This document shows positions 30,925-38,927 of a stretch of 61,362 nt of DNA, piece after piece. Within the stretch, counting starts at the first letter, position 1, and every line of letters starts with the position of its first letter. Both the position numbers and the translations under genes were made by a program. The notes under the pieces are model-generated. The model had not been told where the DNA came from. It saw only the letters and a program-made list of their open reading frames with translations, and did not search any database. The stretch comes from Actinomadura sp. CNU-125 (GTDB lineage Bacteria; Actinomycetota; Actinomycetes; Streptosporangiales; Streptosporangiaceae): assembly GCF_001942465.1 (NCBI RefSeq), contig NZ_MKJY01000177.1:1-61362 (forward strand). The letters are read 5' to 3'.

Positions 30925-31416
30925 TTGGGCGAGCACCTGGCACTGGACGTCGGCGCGGTGCTCGCCGCCCTCGCCGCGGTGTGCGTGCTCGTCTTCCTCG
31001 CCATGGCGGTACGCCGCCGCCTGTTCGTGCGCGGCGGCGGCGCGGTGGAGTGCAGCCTGCGGGAGCTGCCGGCCGTGGAGGGCGGCGCCCCGGGAGTATG
31101 GCGCCTGGGCATCGGCCGCTACAAAGGCGATGTCCTGCACTGGCACCGCGTGTTCGGTCTCAGCAGAAGGCCCCGGCAGGTGATCCACCGCCGGGGCCTC
31201 GTCGTGTCCAACCGCAGGCGCCCGGATCCGGAGGAGGCCGACGGCCTGCTGCCGGACGTGAGCATCATCGAGGTCCGCGACGGCGACCTGACCGTCGAAC
31301 TGGCGATGGGCGCGTCCGCGCTGACCGGCTTCCTCGCCTGGCTGGAAGCCGCGCCCCCGGGCTTCCCGGTCGACCTCCACGTCCCCGAGTCGCCGCCTGA
31401 GTCGCCGTCCGAGTAG
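30925..31416 (+). CDS. DUF2550 family membrane protein
   Basis: A 163-residue protein with one N-terminal membrane helix (VGAVLAALAAVCVLVFLAMAV) followed by a cytoplasmic domain with the DUF2550 pattern: VECSLRELP, GVWRLGIGRYKGDVLHWHRVFGLSRRP, then a PH-like half ending LTGFLAWLEAAPPGF. Function unknown; conserved directly after atpC in actinobacteria. The TTG at 30925, preceded by GGCGGGGGG, is the only start fitting the membrane segment. The C-terminus and stop codon fall inside a 12-bp tandem repeat. Confidence 0.88.
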   Translation: MGEHLALDVGAVLAALAAVCVLVFLAMAVRRRLFVRGGGAVECSLRELPAVEGGAPGVWRLGIGRYKGDVLHWHRVFGLSRRPRQVIHRRGLVVSNRRRPDPEEADGLLPDVSIIEVRDGDLTVELAMGASALTGFLAWLEAAPPGFPVDLHVPESPPESPSE

Positions 31417-31434
31417 CCGCCCGAGTCGCTGACC
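31387..31434 (+). repeat. 12-bp tandem repeat across the DUF2550 stop codon
   Basis: Four units of GAGTCGCCG-like dodecamers: 31387-31398, 31399-31410, 31411-31422 and 31423-31434. They encode the ending E-S-P-P-E-S-P-S-E. In the third unit GAGTCG reads GAGTAG, which makes the stop codon. Confidence 0.75.
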
Positions 31435-31457
31435 CGGCCGCGTTCGTGCGTTTCGCC

Positions 31458-31480
31458 TACCGGTTCGGCATGGACCGGTA
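31458..31480. promoter_or_regulatory. Inverted repeat between DUF2550 and M28 peptidase genes
   Basis: TACCGGT (31458-31464) and ACCGGTA (31474-31480) form a dyad with a 9-nt spacer. Possible operator for the peptidase gene or weak terminator. Confidence 0.35.
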
Positions 31481-31494
31481 AGGGCGCGGTATCG

Positions 31495-31509
31495 GTTCGT
31501 TTCACGAAC
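31495..31509. promoter_or_regulatory. Palindrome upstream of the M28 peptidase gene
   Basis: GTTCGT-TTC-ACGAAC is a perfect 6-bp dyad about 80 bp before the start codon. Likely a regulator site; the regulator is not identifiable. Confidence 0.4.
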
Positions 31510-31586
31510 GGCCGTGCGGCTTGATGTGCACTTAACGCACGGAGAAGATCACGATCAGTCATCTCTCTCCGTCGTCAGGAGTGCAA

Positions 31587-33158
31587 GTGCGCAAGCTGCT
31601 CAGTGGTTCGGCCGTGACGCTGCCCGCCGCGACCGCGTTGATCCTGGCGCTGTCGGCCATGCCCCCGGCGGGCCCGGCCGCCGCCGCGGCGCCGTCCGAG
31701 GACGACCTCGCCGACCTCGTGACGATCAAGGACGTGCGGCGCCACCTGGCGGCGTTCGCCGAGATCGCCGAGTACAACGGCGGCAACCGCGCGGCGGGCA
31801 CGCCCGGGTACGACGTGTCGGTGAAGTACGTCGTCGGGCGGCTGCGCAAGGCGGGGTTCTCCCCGACCGTCCAGAAGTTCACCTACCCGTACTGGCTGGA
31901 GCGCTCCGACCCCGTCATGGCCCGCACGTCCGGCAAGGGCAAGGGGAAAGGCAAGGGGAAGGGCGGCGGCAAGGGGAAGGCCTACGAGGCGAACCTGGAC
32001 TTCGCCACGATGATGTACTCCGGTTCCGGGGACGTCACCGCCCGCGTGATCCCCGTGGACGTCCCGGCCAAGGGCAAGGAAGGCACCAGCGGGTGCGAGA
32101 AGAAGGACTTCAAGGGGTTCGACAAGGGTGCGATCGCGCTGATGCAGCGCGGGAAGTGCACGTTCGAGCTGAAGGCCAAGCGCGCGCGGGCCGCAGGTGC
32201 CGCGGCGGCCATCATCTACAACAAGCCGGGTGAGGACGGCCCGATCAGCGGGACGCTCGGGAATCCCGCGAAGCTTCCGGTCGTCGCCCCGAGCCACGAG
32301 GTCGGCGCCGAACTGGTGAAGGCCGCGGCCAAGGGCAAGCTGACGATGCGGGTGAAGACCGACACCGAGCACGGGAAGCAGACGTCCAGCAACGTCGTCG
32401 CCGACACCGGGCGGGGCCGCGCCGACAACGTGGTGGTGGCCGGGGCGCACCTCGACAGCGTGCCGGACGGTCCGGGCATCAACGACAACGCGACCGGTGC
32501 GGCCGCGCTGCTCGCGGTGGCCGAGGAGATCGGCGAGCTCGACGCGGCGGGGCTGCGGAACCGGGTGCGGTTCGCCTGGTGGGGCGCCGAGGAGGAGGGG
32601 CTGCGCGGTTCGACCCACTACGTCGAGGAGTTGGACCCGTCCGACCGGCGGCACATCGCCCTGAACCTCAACTTCGACATGCTCGGCTCCCCGAACGGGG
32701 TCCGCGGCGTGTACGACGGCGACCACTCGCTCGGCATGGGCGCGACCCCGCCGGCCGGTTCGGCGGCGATCGAGAAGATGTTCCGCGAGTACTTCGAGGG
32801 TCGCGGCCTGCCGACCACCGACTACATCTTCAACGGACGGTCGGACTACGGCCCGTTCATCGAGCACGGCATCCCGGCGGGCGGTCTCGCGACCGGCGCG
32901 GACGGCGTCAAGACGGCGGCCGAGGCGAAGGCGTACGGGGGACGCGCGGGCAAGGCGTACGACCCGTGCTACCACCAGAAGTGCGACGGGCCGAAGAACG
33001 TGAACACGAAGCTGCTGGACACGAACGTCGACGGCGTCGCGCACGTCACGCAGTTGCTCGCGGCGAGCACGGTCGCCGTCAACGGCGCCGCCCGGACGCT
33101 ACCGGCGAGGCGTGCCGCGGCCGCCCCCATGTGGAGCGGCGGTCACCTGGTCCGCTGA
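31587..33158 (+). CDS. Secreted M28 family aminopeptidase with PA domain
   Basis: A 523-residue exported zinc aminopeptidase of the Streptomyces griseus aminopeptidase type. A signal peptide (MRKLLSGSAVTLPAATALIL... AAAAAP) is followed by a protease-associated insert (GAIALMQRGKCTFELKAKRA, AAAIIYNKPGEDG) and the catalytic domain with two-zinc ligands in AGAHLDSVPDGPGINDNATG, WWGAEEEGLRGS and NFDMLGS. GTG 31587 is preferred over GTG 31581 because CAGGAG (31576-31581) then has proper spacing. Odd: a Lys/Gly tract alternating K and G lies near residues 114-131. A strong terminator follows. Confidence 0.93.
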   Translation: MRKLLSGSAVTLPAATALILALSAMPPAGPAAAAAPSEDDLADLVTIKDVRRHLAAFAEIAEYNGGNRAAGTPGYDVSVKYVVGRLRKAGFSPTVQKFTYPYWLERSDPVMARTSGKGKGKGKGKGGGKGKAYEANLDFATMMYSGSGDVTARVIPVDVPAKGKEGTSGCEKKDFKGFDKGAIALMQRGKCTFELKAKRARAAGAAAAIIYNKPGEDGPISGTLGNPAKLPVVAPSHEVGAELVKAAAKGKLTMRVKTDTEHGKQTSSNVVADTGRGRADNVVVAGAHLDSVPDGPGINDNATGAAALLAVAEEIGELDAAGLRNRVRFAWWGAEEEGLRGSTHYVEELDPSDRRHIALNLNFDMLGSPNGVRGVYDGDHSLGMGATPPAGSAAIEKMFREYFEGRGLPTTDYIFNGRSDYGPFIEHGIPAGGLATGADGVKTAAEAKAYGGRAGKAYDPCYHQKCDGPKNVNTKLLDTNVDGVAHVTQLLAASTVAVNGAARTLPARRAAAAPMWSGGHLVR

Positions 33159-33172
33159 CCGACCGGACGAAC

Positions 33173-33204
33173 GGGGCGGGTGCCGACCGACCGGCACCCG
33201 CCCC
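33173..33204. terminator. Bidirectional terminator between M28 peptidase and adenosyltransferase
   Basis: GGGGCGGGTGCCG (33173-33185) pairs perfectly with CGGCACCCGCCCC (33192-33204) around ACCGAC, a 13-bp stem between two convergent genes. Confidence 0.8.
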
Positions 33205-33232
33205 GTCCTCGTTCCGCGGATCGTGCGTCGCG

Positions 33233-33859
33233 TCAGCGGTCGCCGCCCGGCTTCCACAGGACGTCGCCGTGTTCGGCGTTCGCGACCCTGCCGAGGATGA
33301 ACAGCAGGTCCGACAGCCGGTTGAGGTACTTCACGGCCACCGGATTGACCCCGCCCTCCACGGCGTCCTCCGCGTCCACGGCGGCGGCGCCGTGCGCCTC
33401 GACCGCCGCCCACCCGGAGCGTTCGGCGCGGCGCGTCACCGTCCGCGCGACGTGCAGCAGCGCGGCGCCGGGCGTCCCGCCGGGAAGGATGAAGCTGCGC
33501 AGCGGCCGCAGCTTTTCGTTCTGTTCGTCGCAGGCGGCTTCGAGGCGTTCGATGTAGGACGGGTCGATGCGCAGCGGCGGGTACTCGGGGTTCGCGACGA
33601 CCGGGGCGCACAGGTCCGCGCCGACGTCGAACAGGTCGTTCTGGACGCGGACGAGGAGCGCCGCGACGTCCTGCGGCAGGGCGCCGAGGGAGAGCGCGAC
33701 GCCGATCGCGGCGTTGGCCTCGTCCACGTCCGCGTAGGCGGCCAGGCGCGGATCGGTTTTGCGGGTGCGGGACGCGTCGCCGAGCGCGGTGGTCCCGTCG
33801 TCGCCCACCCGGGTGTAGATCTTCGACAGGACGACGGGGTTCTCCCTGTTCTTCGCCAT
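33233..33859 (-). CDS. Cob(I)yrinic acid a,c-diamide adenosyltransferase, PduO/MMAB type
   Basis: A 208-residue ATP:cob(I)alamin adenosyltransferase making coenzyme B12. Family motifs: IYTRVGDDGTTALGDASRTRKTD (ATP site), YADVDEANAAIGVAL, ARTVTRRAER and YLNRLSDLLFILGR. The ATG at 33859 has no Shine-Dalgarno, but TAGGGT (minus strand, 33867-33872) ends 7 nt upstream, so a leaderless mRNA is predicted. The gene is divergent from a GMC oxidoreductase. No cobalamin riboswitch is visible in the 78-bp gap. Confidence 0.93.
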   Translation of the reverse strand: MAKNRENPVVLSKIYTRVGDDGTTALGDASRTRKTDPRLAAYADVDEANAAIGVALSLGALPQDVAALLVRVQNDLFDVGADLCAPVVANPEYPPLRIDPSYIERLEAACDEQNEKLRPLRSFILPGGTPGAALLHVARTVTRRAERSGWAAVEAHGAAAVDAEDAVEGGVNPVAVKYLNRLSDLLFILGRVANAEHGDVLWKPGGDR

Positions 33860-33919
33860 GTCGGTCACCCTAACGCCGGGCTTCGCGCCGAAGAGCGTTC
33901 GGTAGGGTTCGACCGACAT
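33858..33919. promoter_or_regulatory. Divergent promoter region with mirrored TAGGGT/GACCGACAT arms
   Basis: GACCGACAT with TAGGGT occurs on the minus strand at 33858-33872 (including the adenosyltransferase ATG) and again on the plus strand at 33903-33919, where TC separates the two blocks. The arms face each other across 30 bp and each holds a -10-like TAGGGT directed at its own gene. Confidence 0.5.
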
Positions 33920-33937
33920 CGTCCGCCGGGAGGCGTC

Positions 33938-35563
33938 GTGTACGACTACATCATCGTGGGCGCGGGCAGCGCCGGGTGCGTGCTGGCGGCCCGGCTGTCG
34001 GAGGATCCGTCCGTCACGGTGCTGCTGCTGGAGGCGGGCCCGCCCGACGACGCCCCGGAGATCCACATTCCGGCGGCCGTCGCGTCGCTGATCAAGGGCC
34101 CGTACGACTGGGACTACTCGACCGTCCCGCAGGAGCACGCCGCCGGACGCAGCGTGTACTGGCCGCGCGGGCGGACGCTCGGCGGCAGCTCGTCCACCAA
34201 CGCGATGATCTACATCCGGGGCGCCCGGCACGACTACGACACCTGGCGGGACGGGCACGGCTGCACCGGCTGGGGCTATGAGGACCTGCTGCCGTACTTC
34301 CGCCGCGCCGAGGACCAGCAGCGCGGCGAGACCCCGTACCACGGCGTCGGCGGCCCGCTGCGCGTCGAGGACCTGCGCTTCAAGCATCCGCTCACGCAGG
34401 CGTGGGTGAAGTCGGCGAAGGCGCACGGGCTGGCCGCCAACCCCGACTTCAACGGCGCCGACCAGGACGGCGTCGGTTTCTACCAGGTGACGCACCGGCG
34501 CGGACGCCGCTGGTCGGCGGCCGACGGGTACCTGCGTCCCGTCGAGCACCGCCCGAACCTCACCGTCGTCACGGACGCGCTGGCGACGCGCGTGCTGATC
34601 GAGGGCGGACGGGCGGCGGGCGTGACGTACGAGGTGCGCGGGGAGCCGCTGACGGCCCGCGCGGACGCCGAAGTGATCCTCTCCGGCGGGGCGGTGAACA
34701 GCCCGCAACTGCTGATGCTCTCGGGGATCGGACCGGCCGATCATCTCCGCGAGCACGGCATCTACGCGCTCGTCGACTCACCGGTCGGCCGGAACCTGCA
34801 AGACCACCCGTTCGTGAACGTCATGTTCGCTACGCCCCGGACCAAGAACCTCTGGGAGCAGGCCAACCCGGCGGCATTCGCGCTGCACGCGGCCCTGGGG
34901 CGGGGTCCGTACGCGTCGAACGTCGCGGAGGCGGGCGGGTTCGTCCGGACGTCCGAGGGGCTCCCCGCACCGGACCTGCAGTACCACGTGATGCCGACCC
35001 CGTTCATCGACCAGGGGCTCGTCGAACCGTCCCAGCGGCTGCTGTCGGTGATGGTGACGGCGATCGCGGTCCAGAGCCGGGGCGCGCTCACCCTGCGCTC
35101 GGCGAGCCCGCACGCCAAGCCGCTGATCGATCCGGCGTACCTCGCCGCGGAGCCGGACCTCGACATCCTGGTGGCCGGGGTGAAGCAGGCCCGCGCGATC
35201 GCCGACACCGGCCCGCTGGCGAACCTGCTCGGCGGCGAGTACGCCCCCGGCGAGCAGGCGTCCGACGACGCGGCGATCGCCGAGTTCGTCCGGCGGGAGT
35301 GCGCGACGCTGTTCCACCCGACGAGCACGTGCGCGATGGGTCACGGTGACGGGGACTCGGTCGTGGACACCGATCTGCGCGTGCGGGGCGTCGACGGGTT
35401 GCGCGTGGTCGACGCGTCCGTGATGCCGTCGGTCCCGCGCGGCAACACCAACGCCCCGACGATCGCGATCGCGGAGCGCGCGTCCGACCTGATCCGCGGC
35501 CGGACCCCGCTGAAGCCCGCGACCGAGGACGCGACCGCGACGACCACCGCCAACGCCCGATAA
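33938..35563 (+). CDS. GMC family FAD-dependent oxidoreductase
   Basis: A 541-residue glucose-methanol-choline oxidoreductase, closest in style to choline or alcohol dehydrogenases. The FAD site is YIIVGAGSAGCVLAARL, the second motif GRTLGGSSSTNAMIYIRG, GMC signature 2 is in LSGGAVNSPQLLMLSGIG, and the active-site His is in ECATLFHPTSTCAMG, with a second in VPRGNTNAPT(IAIAERA), where Asn replaces the second His as in many members. GTG 33938 has GGGAGG 5 nt upstream. An aldehyde dehydrogenase gene 0.4 kb downstream could oxidise its aldehyde product, but a terminator and a small antisense gene lie between. Confidence 0.92.
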   Translation: MYDYIIVGAGSAGCVLAARLSEDPSVTVLLLEAGPPDDAPEIHIPAAVASLIKGPYDWDYSTVPQEHAAGRSVYWPRGRTLGGSSSTNAMIYIRGARHDYDTWRDGHGCTGWGYEDLLPYFRRAEDQQRGETPYHGVGGPLRVEDLRFKHPLTQAWVKSAKAHGLAANPDFNGADQDGVGFYQVTHRRGRRWSAADGYLRPVEHRPNLTVVTDALATRVLIEGGRAAGVTYEVRGEPLTARADAEVILSGGAVNSPQLLMLSGIGPADHLREHGIYALVDSPVGRNLQDHPFVNVMFATPRTKNLWEQANPAAFALHAALGRGPYASNVAEAGGFVRTSEGLPAPDLQYHVMPTPFIDQGLVEPSQRLLSVMVTAIAVQSRGALTLRSASPHAKPLIDPAYLAAEPDLDILVAGVKQARAIADTGPLANLLGGEYAPGEQASDDAAIAEFVRRECATLFHPTSTCAMGHGDGDSVVDTDLRVRGVDGLRVVDASVMPSVPRGNTNAPTIAIAERASDLIRGRTPLKPATEDATATTTANAR

Positions 35564-35569
35564 GACGAG

Positions 35570-35601
35570 GAACGCCCCCGACCTTCCGGTCGGGGGCGTT
35601 C
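35570..35601. terminator. Terminator after the GMC oxidoreductase gene
   Basis: GAACGCCCCCGACC (35570-35583) pairs perfectly with 35588-35601 around TTCC, a 14-bp stem with a UUCG-like loop. It also sits beyond the end of the convergent small gene at 35629. Confidence 0.85.
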
Positions 35602-35628
35602 GGTACGGGTGCGTACAGCCTGCGGGCG

Positions 35629-35739
35629 TCACCGCTTGAGGGCCTTCGCGATCCGGACGCGGGCGGCCTTGCGGGCCTCGCTCCGGGCGCGCCGTACGCG
35701 GTCGTCGATGATGTCCTTGGTGATCTCCGGGCGGATCAT
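35629..35739 (-). CDS. Small basic protein A (36 residues)
   Basis: A 36-residue protein beginning MIRPEITKDIIDDR and ending KALKR; 15 of 36 residues are Arg or Lys and it should form one amphipathic helix. It is supported by a clear GAGGAG 5 nt before the ATG and, more strongly, by its upstream region, which matches that of another small gene at 58565 (see the shared module). The two proteins align as D-I-(I/M)...R-(V/E)-R...R-S-E-x-x-x-A-A-R. It is convergent to the GMC gene terminator. Similar short Arg-rich helical proteins occur in many actinobacteria; no function is known to me. A nucleic-acid-binding or assembly role is only a guess from charge. Confidence 0.65.
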   Translation of the reverse strand: MIRPEITKDIIDDRVRRARSEARKAARVRIAKALKR

Positions 35740-35753
35740 GGTGTCTCCTCGTT

Positions 35754-35882
35754 TCCGCCGGGCCCTCGCGGCCCGACATCTACGAGGTTCGTCCTAAGGC
35801 GCCCCCCTCCGCATCGGGACGACGGCTTATCTCCGGGCCCGGGACCGCCTTAGATGGGGCCCTCCGGGTACGCATCGCCTTA
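35754..35882 (-). promoter_or_regulatory. Shared upstream module, copy A
   Basis: Read on the minus strand, this region holds two TAAGGCG boxes (35876-35882 and 35846-35852) and a CGCCTTA box (35795-35801), then a 20-bp block (35785-35804) identical to one at 58498-58517, then GATGTCGGGCC (35770-35780) and GGCCCGGCGGA (35754-35764), which can form a CGGGCC/GGCCCG stem before the ribosome-binding site. The inverted TAAGGCG/CGCCTTA pair nearest the gene is separated by exactly 44 bp, as in copy B. Confidence 0.7.
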
Positions 35883-35982
35883 TAGGTACGGGGGAGGGGT
35901 CGAGGATATGCGGCATAAGGTGCTTTACTAGCGAGTACCCCGCATGCAAGCGAACACTTACTGGCCCTCCCGGGAGGTTCCC

Positions 35983-37484
35983 ATGTCCGTGGCCACGGAG
36001 AGCACCGAGAAGACGTTCGCGTCGCTGAACCCGGCCACCGGCGAGGTCGTCGCCGAGCATCCCGTCCATGACGCCACCGACGTCGCCGCCGCGATCGACC
36101 GCGCCACGGAGGCGTCCCGCTGGTGGGGCGAGCTCGGCCGGCGCGAACGGCGGCTGCGGCTGCTCAACATCAAGGGAGCGCTCGCCCGCAACCTCAACCG
36201 GATGGCCGAGATCATCCACCAGGAGACCGGCAAGCCGGTCGCCGACGCCCAGCTCGAAACGATCATGGCGATCTCGCACCTGGACTGGGCGGCCCGCAAC
36301 GCCGGCAAGGTGCTCGGGCCGCGCAGCGTCTACCCGGGCATGATGGCGATCAACCAGAAGTGCACGCTGGAGTACCAGCCGCTCGGCGTCGTCGGCGTCA
36401 TCGGTCCCTGGAACTACCCGATCTTCACCCCGATCGGCTCGATCGCCTACGCGCTCGCCGCCGGGAACGCCGTCGTGTTCAAGCCGTCCGAGTTCACCCC
36501 GGGCGTCGGGACCTACCTCGCCGAGCTGGTCGCCGGGGTCGTCCCCGAGCACCCCGTCCTCCAGGTCGTGACCGGGTACGGCGCGACGGGCGCGGCGCTC
36601 GCGTCGTCCCCGCACATCGGCAAGCTCGCCTTCACCGGCTCGGCGCCCACCGCCCGCAAGGTGATGGCGGCCTGCGCCGAGAACCTCACCCCGATCGTCG
36701 CCGAGTGCGGCGGCAAGGACGCCTGCATCGTCGACGCCGACGCCGACCTCGACGCCGCCGCGGACGCCGCGCTGTGGGGCGCGATGTCCAACGCCGGGCA
36801 GACCTGCATCGGCGTCGAGCGGATCTACGTCGTCGACCGCGCCTACGACGCGTTCCTCGGCAAGCTCACCGACAAGGCCCGCGAGCTGCGGCCCGGCTTC
36901 GACCGCGAGGCCGCCTACGGCCCGATCACGATGCCTCCCAGCTGGAGATCATCGAGCGGCACATCAAGGACGCGATCGACAAGGGCGGCAAGGCGGTCGT
37001 CGGCGGGCCCGAGTCCGTCCGCAAGCCCTACGTGGAGCCGGTCGTCCTCACCGACGTCCCGGACGACTCGGCGGCGGTCTGCGAGGAGACGTTCGGCCCG
37101 ACGATCACCGTGCACCGCGTCGGCAGCCTCGACGAGGCCGTCGAGAAGGCCAACCGCGTCAACTACGGCCTGGCCGGGACGATCTTCTCCGGCAACAAGT
37201 CCCGCGCGATGGAGGCGGCCCGCGCGATGCGCTCCGGGATGACCTCGATCAACGCGTTCGCCGCGTTCGCGCAGGTCGCCGCGCTGCCGTTCGGCGGCGT
37301 CGGGGAGTCGGGCTTCGGCCGCATCCACGGCGCGGACGGGCTGCGCGAGTTCGCCCGCCCGAAGGCGATCACCCGGCAGCGGTTCGGCACCCTGAACCTG
37401 ACCTCGTTCGGCCGCTCCGACAAGGAGATGGCCCGGGTCCTCGGCCTGATCAACATGCTGCACGGCAAGCACTACAAGCGGTGA
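35983..37484 (+). CDS. Aldehyde dehydrogenase family protein (single-base frameshift near 36934)
   Basis: An NAD(P)-dependent aldehyde dehydrogenase of about 500 residues. Motifs: EYQPLGVVGVIGPWNYP, FTGSAPTARKVM, the general-base Glu in ECGGKDACIV, the catalytic Cys in SNAGQTCIGVERIYVV, then FGPTITV and PFGGVGESGFGRIHG. It resembles succinate-semialdehyde dehydrogenase-type enzymes, but the substrate is not certain. The frame breaks at ATGCCTCCCAG (36931-36941): one base lost after CC restores P-I-T-M-P-S-Q-L-E-I-I. Length 1502 is one short of a multiple of three. ATG 35983 follows GGGAGG. The stop overlaps a possible GTG start of the GNAT gene. Confidence 0.9.
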
Positions 37485-37486
37485 TC

Positions 37487-37975
37487 ATGGACGGTGGTTT
37501 CGCACCGGTGCGCAGCGGCTGGCGGGCCCCGCTGCGCCCGGTGCCGCCGCCCCCGGCCGGGTTCCGCCGGTTCGCCGCCGCCGACCTGCCCGTCCTCGGC
37601 GCCCTCATGTGGGACGCCTACCGCGGGACCCCCGACGAGGACGACGTCGGCGGCCCCGACGGTGCGCTGCGCGAGCTGCGGCTGACGCTGGCCGGCGAGT
37701 ACGGCCCGTTCCTGCCGGACGCGTCGTACGTCGCCGAACCGGACGGACGTCCCGTCGCCGCGGCGCTCGTGACCGTCTACCGGGACGAGCCGCTGCTGGC
37801 GTTCCTGTTCACCGCGCCGCCGCACACCGGCCGCGGCCTCGGCCGCGAGCTGATCCTCGCGGTCATGCACGCCCTCGCCGAGCAGGGGCACGACACCCTC
37901 ACCCTCGCCGTGACCCGCCGCAACCGCCGGGCCCGCCTGCTCTACCACCGGCTCGGGTTCGTCGAGATCCACTGA
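37487..37975 (+). CDS. GNAT family N-acetyltransferase
   Basis: A single GNAT domain of about 162 residues. The acetyl-CoA binding motif A is in FTAPPHTGRGLGRELILAVMHALAEQG and the C-terminal block LAVTRRNRRARLLYHRLGF is typical. The substrate is unknown. GTG 37481 would overlap the aldehyde dehydrogenase stop (GTGA) and is an alternative start giving two more residues; either way the genes are tightly coupled. Confidence 0.85.
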   Translation: MDGGFAPVRSGWRAPLRPVPPPPAGFRRFAAADLPVLGALMWDAYRGTPDEDDVGGPDGALRELRLTLAGEYGPFLPDASYVAEPDGRPVAAALVTVYRDEPLLAFLFTAPPHTGRGLGRELILAVMHALAEQGHDTLTLAVTRRNRRARLLYHRLGFVEIH

Positions 37976-38002
37976 CGGTCCCGGCCGCGCGGGGCCGGAG
38001 GC

Positions 38003-38824
38003 TCAGCGGAAGTCGTCGGCGTGGTCGGCGGCCCAGTCGGCGAACGTGCGTCCCGCACGTCCGGTGATCCGCTCGACCTCGCCGGTCGGTTCCACCTCGG
38101 CGTCCACGGACGACGCGCGCAGCCGGAGCAGCACGTCGACCAGGCCTTCGCGCATGTAGGGCTGCGACAGCATCGCCTCCCGCGCCGCTTCGGGGGTGAT
38201 CTCCTCGAAGGACGCGGGGGCGCCGATCGCCGCGCCGATGGCGCGGACCTTCTCCGGGTTCGTCAGCGCCTCGGGGCCGCTCAGCACCGGACGGGCGCCG
38301 ACGAGCGCGTCCGTCAGCAGGGCGCGGCCCGCGACGGCGGCGATGTCGCGTTCGTGGATCGGCGTCGTGCGTCCCGTCGCGTACGGTTCGCGCACCGGTT
38401 CGCCCGCGCGGATCGCGTTCCGCCAGCCCAGCGCGTTGGACGCGAACTCGCCGGGACGCAGGAACGTCCACTCCAGCCCGGACTCCTCGATCGCCCCCTC
38501 GAACTCCAGATGGTGGGCGGCCAGTTCGTTCGCCGGGTCGGGGTCGAGCGCGGCGGCCGACGACAGCATCACGACGCGCCGGACGCCGTGCCCGGCGGCG
38601 CGGGGGAGCAGGTCGCCGAGACCGCCCCAGAACACCGCGGGGTTGAGGAAGACCGCCGTGACGCCGTCCAGCGGCATGTCGGCGGTGCGGGCGACCTCGA
38701 CGTCGGCGGGCAGCCGCGCGGACGCCGGGTCGCGGGTGAGCGCGCGGACCTTCGCGCCCGCGCAGAGCAGCTCGCCGACCACGTGGCGGCCGACGTTACC
38801 GGTGGCTCCGGTGACAAGGAACAT
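38003..38824 (-). CDS. NmrA-like NAD(P)-binding protein
   Basis: A 273-residue atypical SDR of the NmrA/YtfG kind: N-terminal FLVTGATGNVGRHVV, the VMLSSAAAL strand and the FLRPGEFASNALGW block, but no SDR catalytic Tyr-x-x-x-Lys in the usual place. Such proteins act as redox sensors or quinone reductases. The ATG at 38824 is divergent from a TetR gene, with two direct-repeat dyads between them, which makes it the probable TetR target. Confidence 0.86.
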   Translation of the reverse strand: MFLVTGATGNVGRHVVGELLCAGAKVRALTRDPASARLPADVEVARTADMPLDGVTAVFLNPAVFWGGLGDLLPRAAGHGVRRVVMLSSAAALDPDPANELAAHHLEFEGAIEESGLEWTFLRPGEFASNALGWRNAIRAGEPVREPYATGRTTPIHERDIAAVAGRALLTDALVGARPVLSGPEALTNPEKVRAIGAAIGAPASFEEITPEAAREAMLSQPYMREGLVDVLLRLRASSVDAEVEPTGEVERITGRAGRTFADWAADHADDFR

Positions 38825-38860
38825 GGCGCGTTCTCGCTTTCCGTTCGGATGACGCCATGC

Positions 38861-38899
38861 TTCAACCAAACGGATGAACTTGTCAACCAACTGGATGAA
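38861..38899. promoter_or_regulatory. Two TetR-type operators, 21 bp apart
   Basis: TTCAACC-AAAC-GGATGAA (38861-38878) and TCAACC-AACT-GGATGA (38883-38898) are near-identical imperfect dyads whose repeat distance is 21 bp, two helix turns, so two dimers would bind on the same face. They lie between the divergent NmrA-like and TetR genes, just upstream of the TetR -10. Confidence 0.7.
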
Positions 38900-38927
38900 G
38901 TCGATGCCGCGCGGCTACCATGACGGC

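Noticed and set aside
33159..33232. Cobalamin riboswitch near the adenosyltransferase gene
   Set aside because: The gap holds only a bidirectional terminator, and the gene's own upstream region is too short for a B12 box and its fold.
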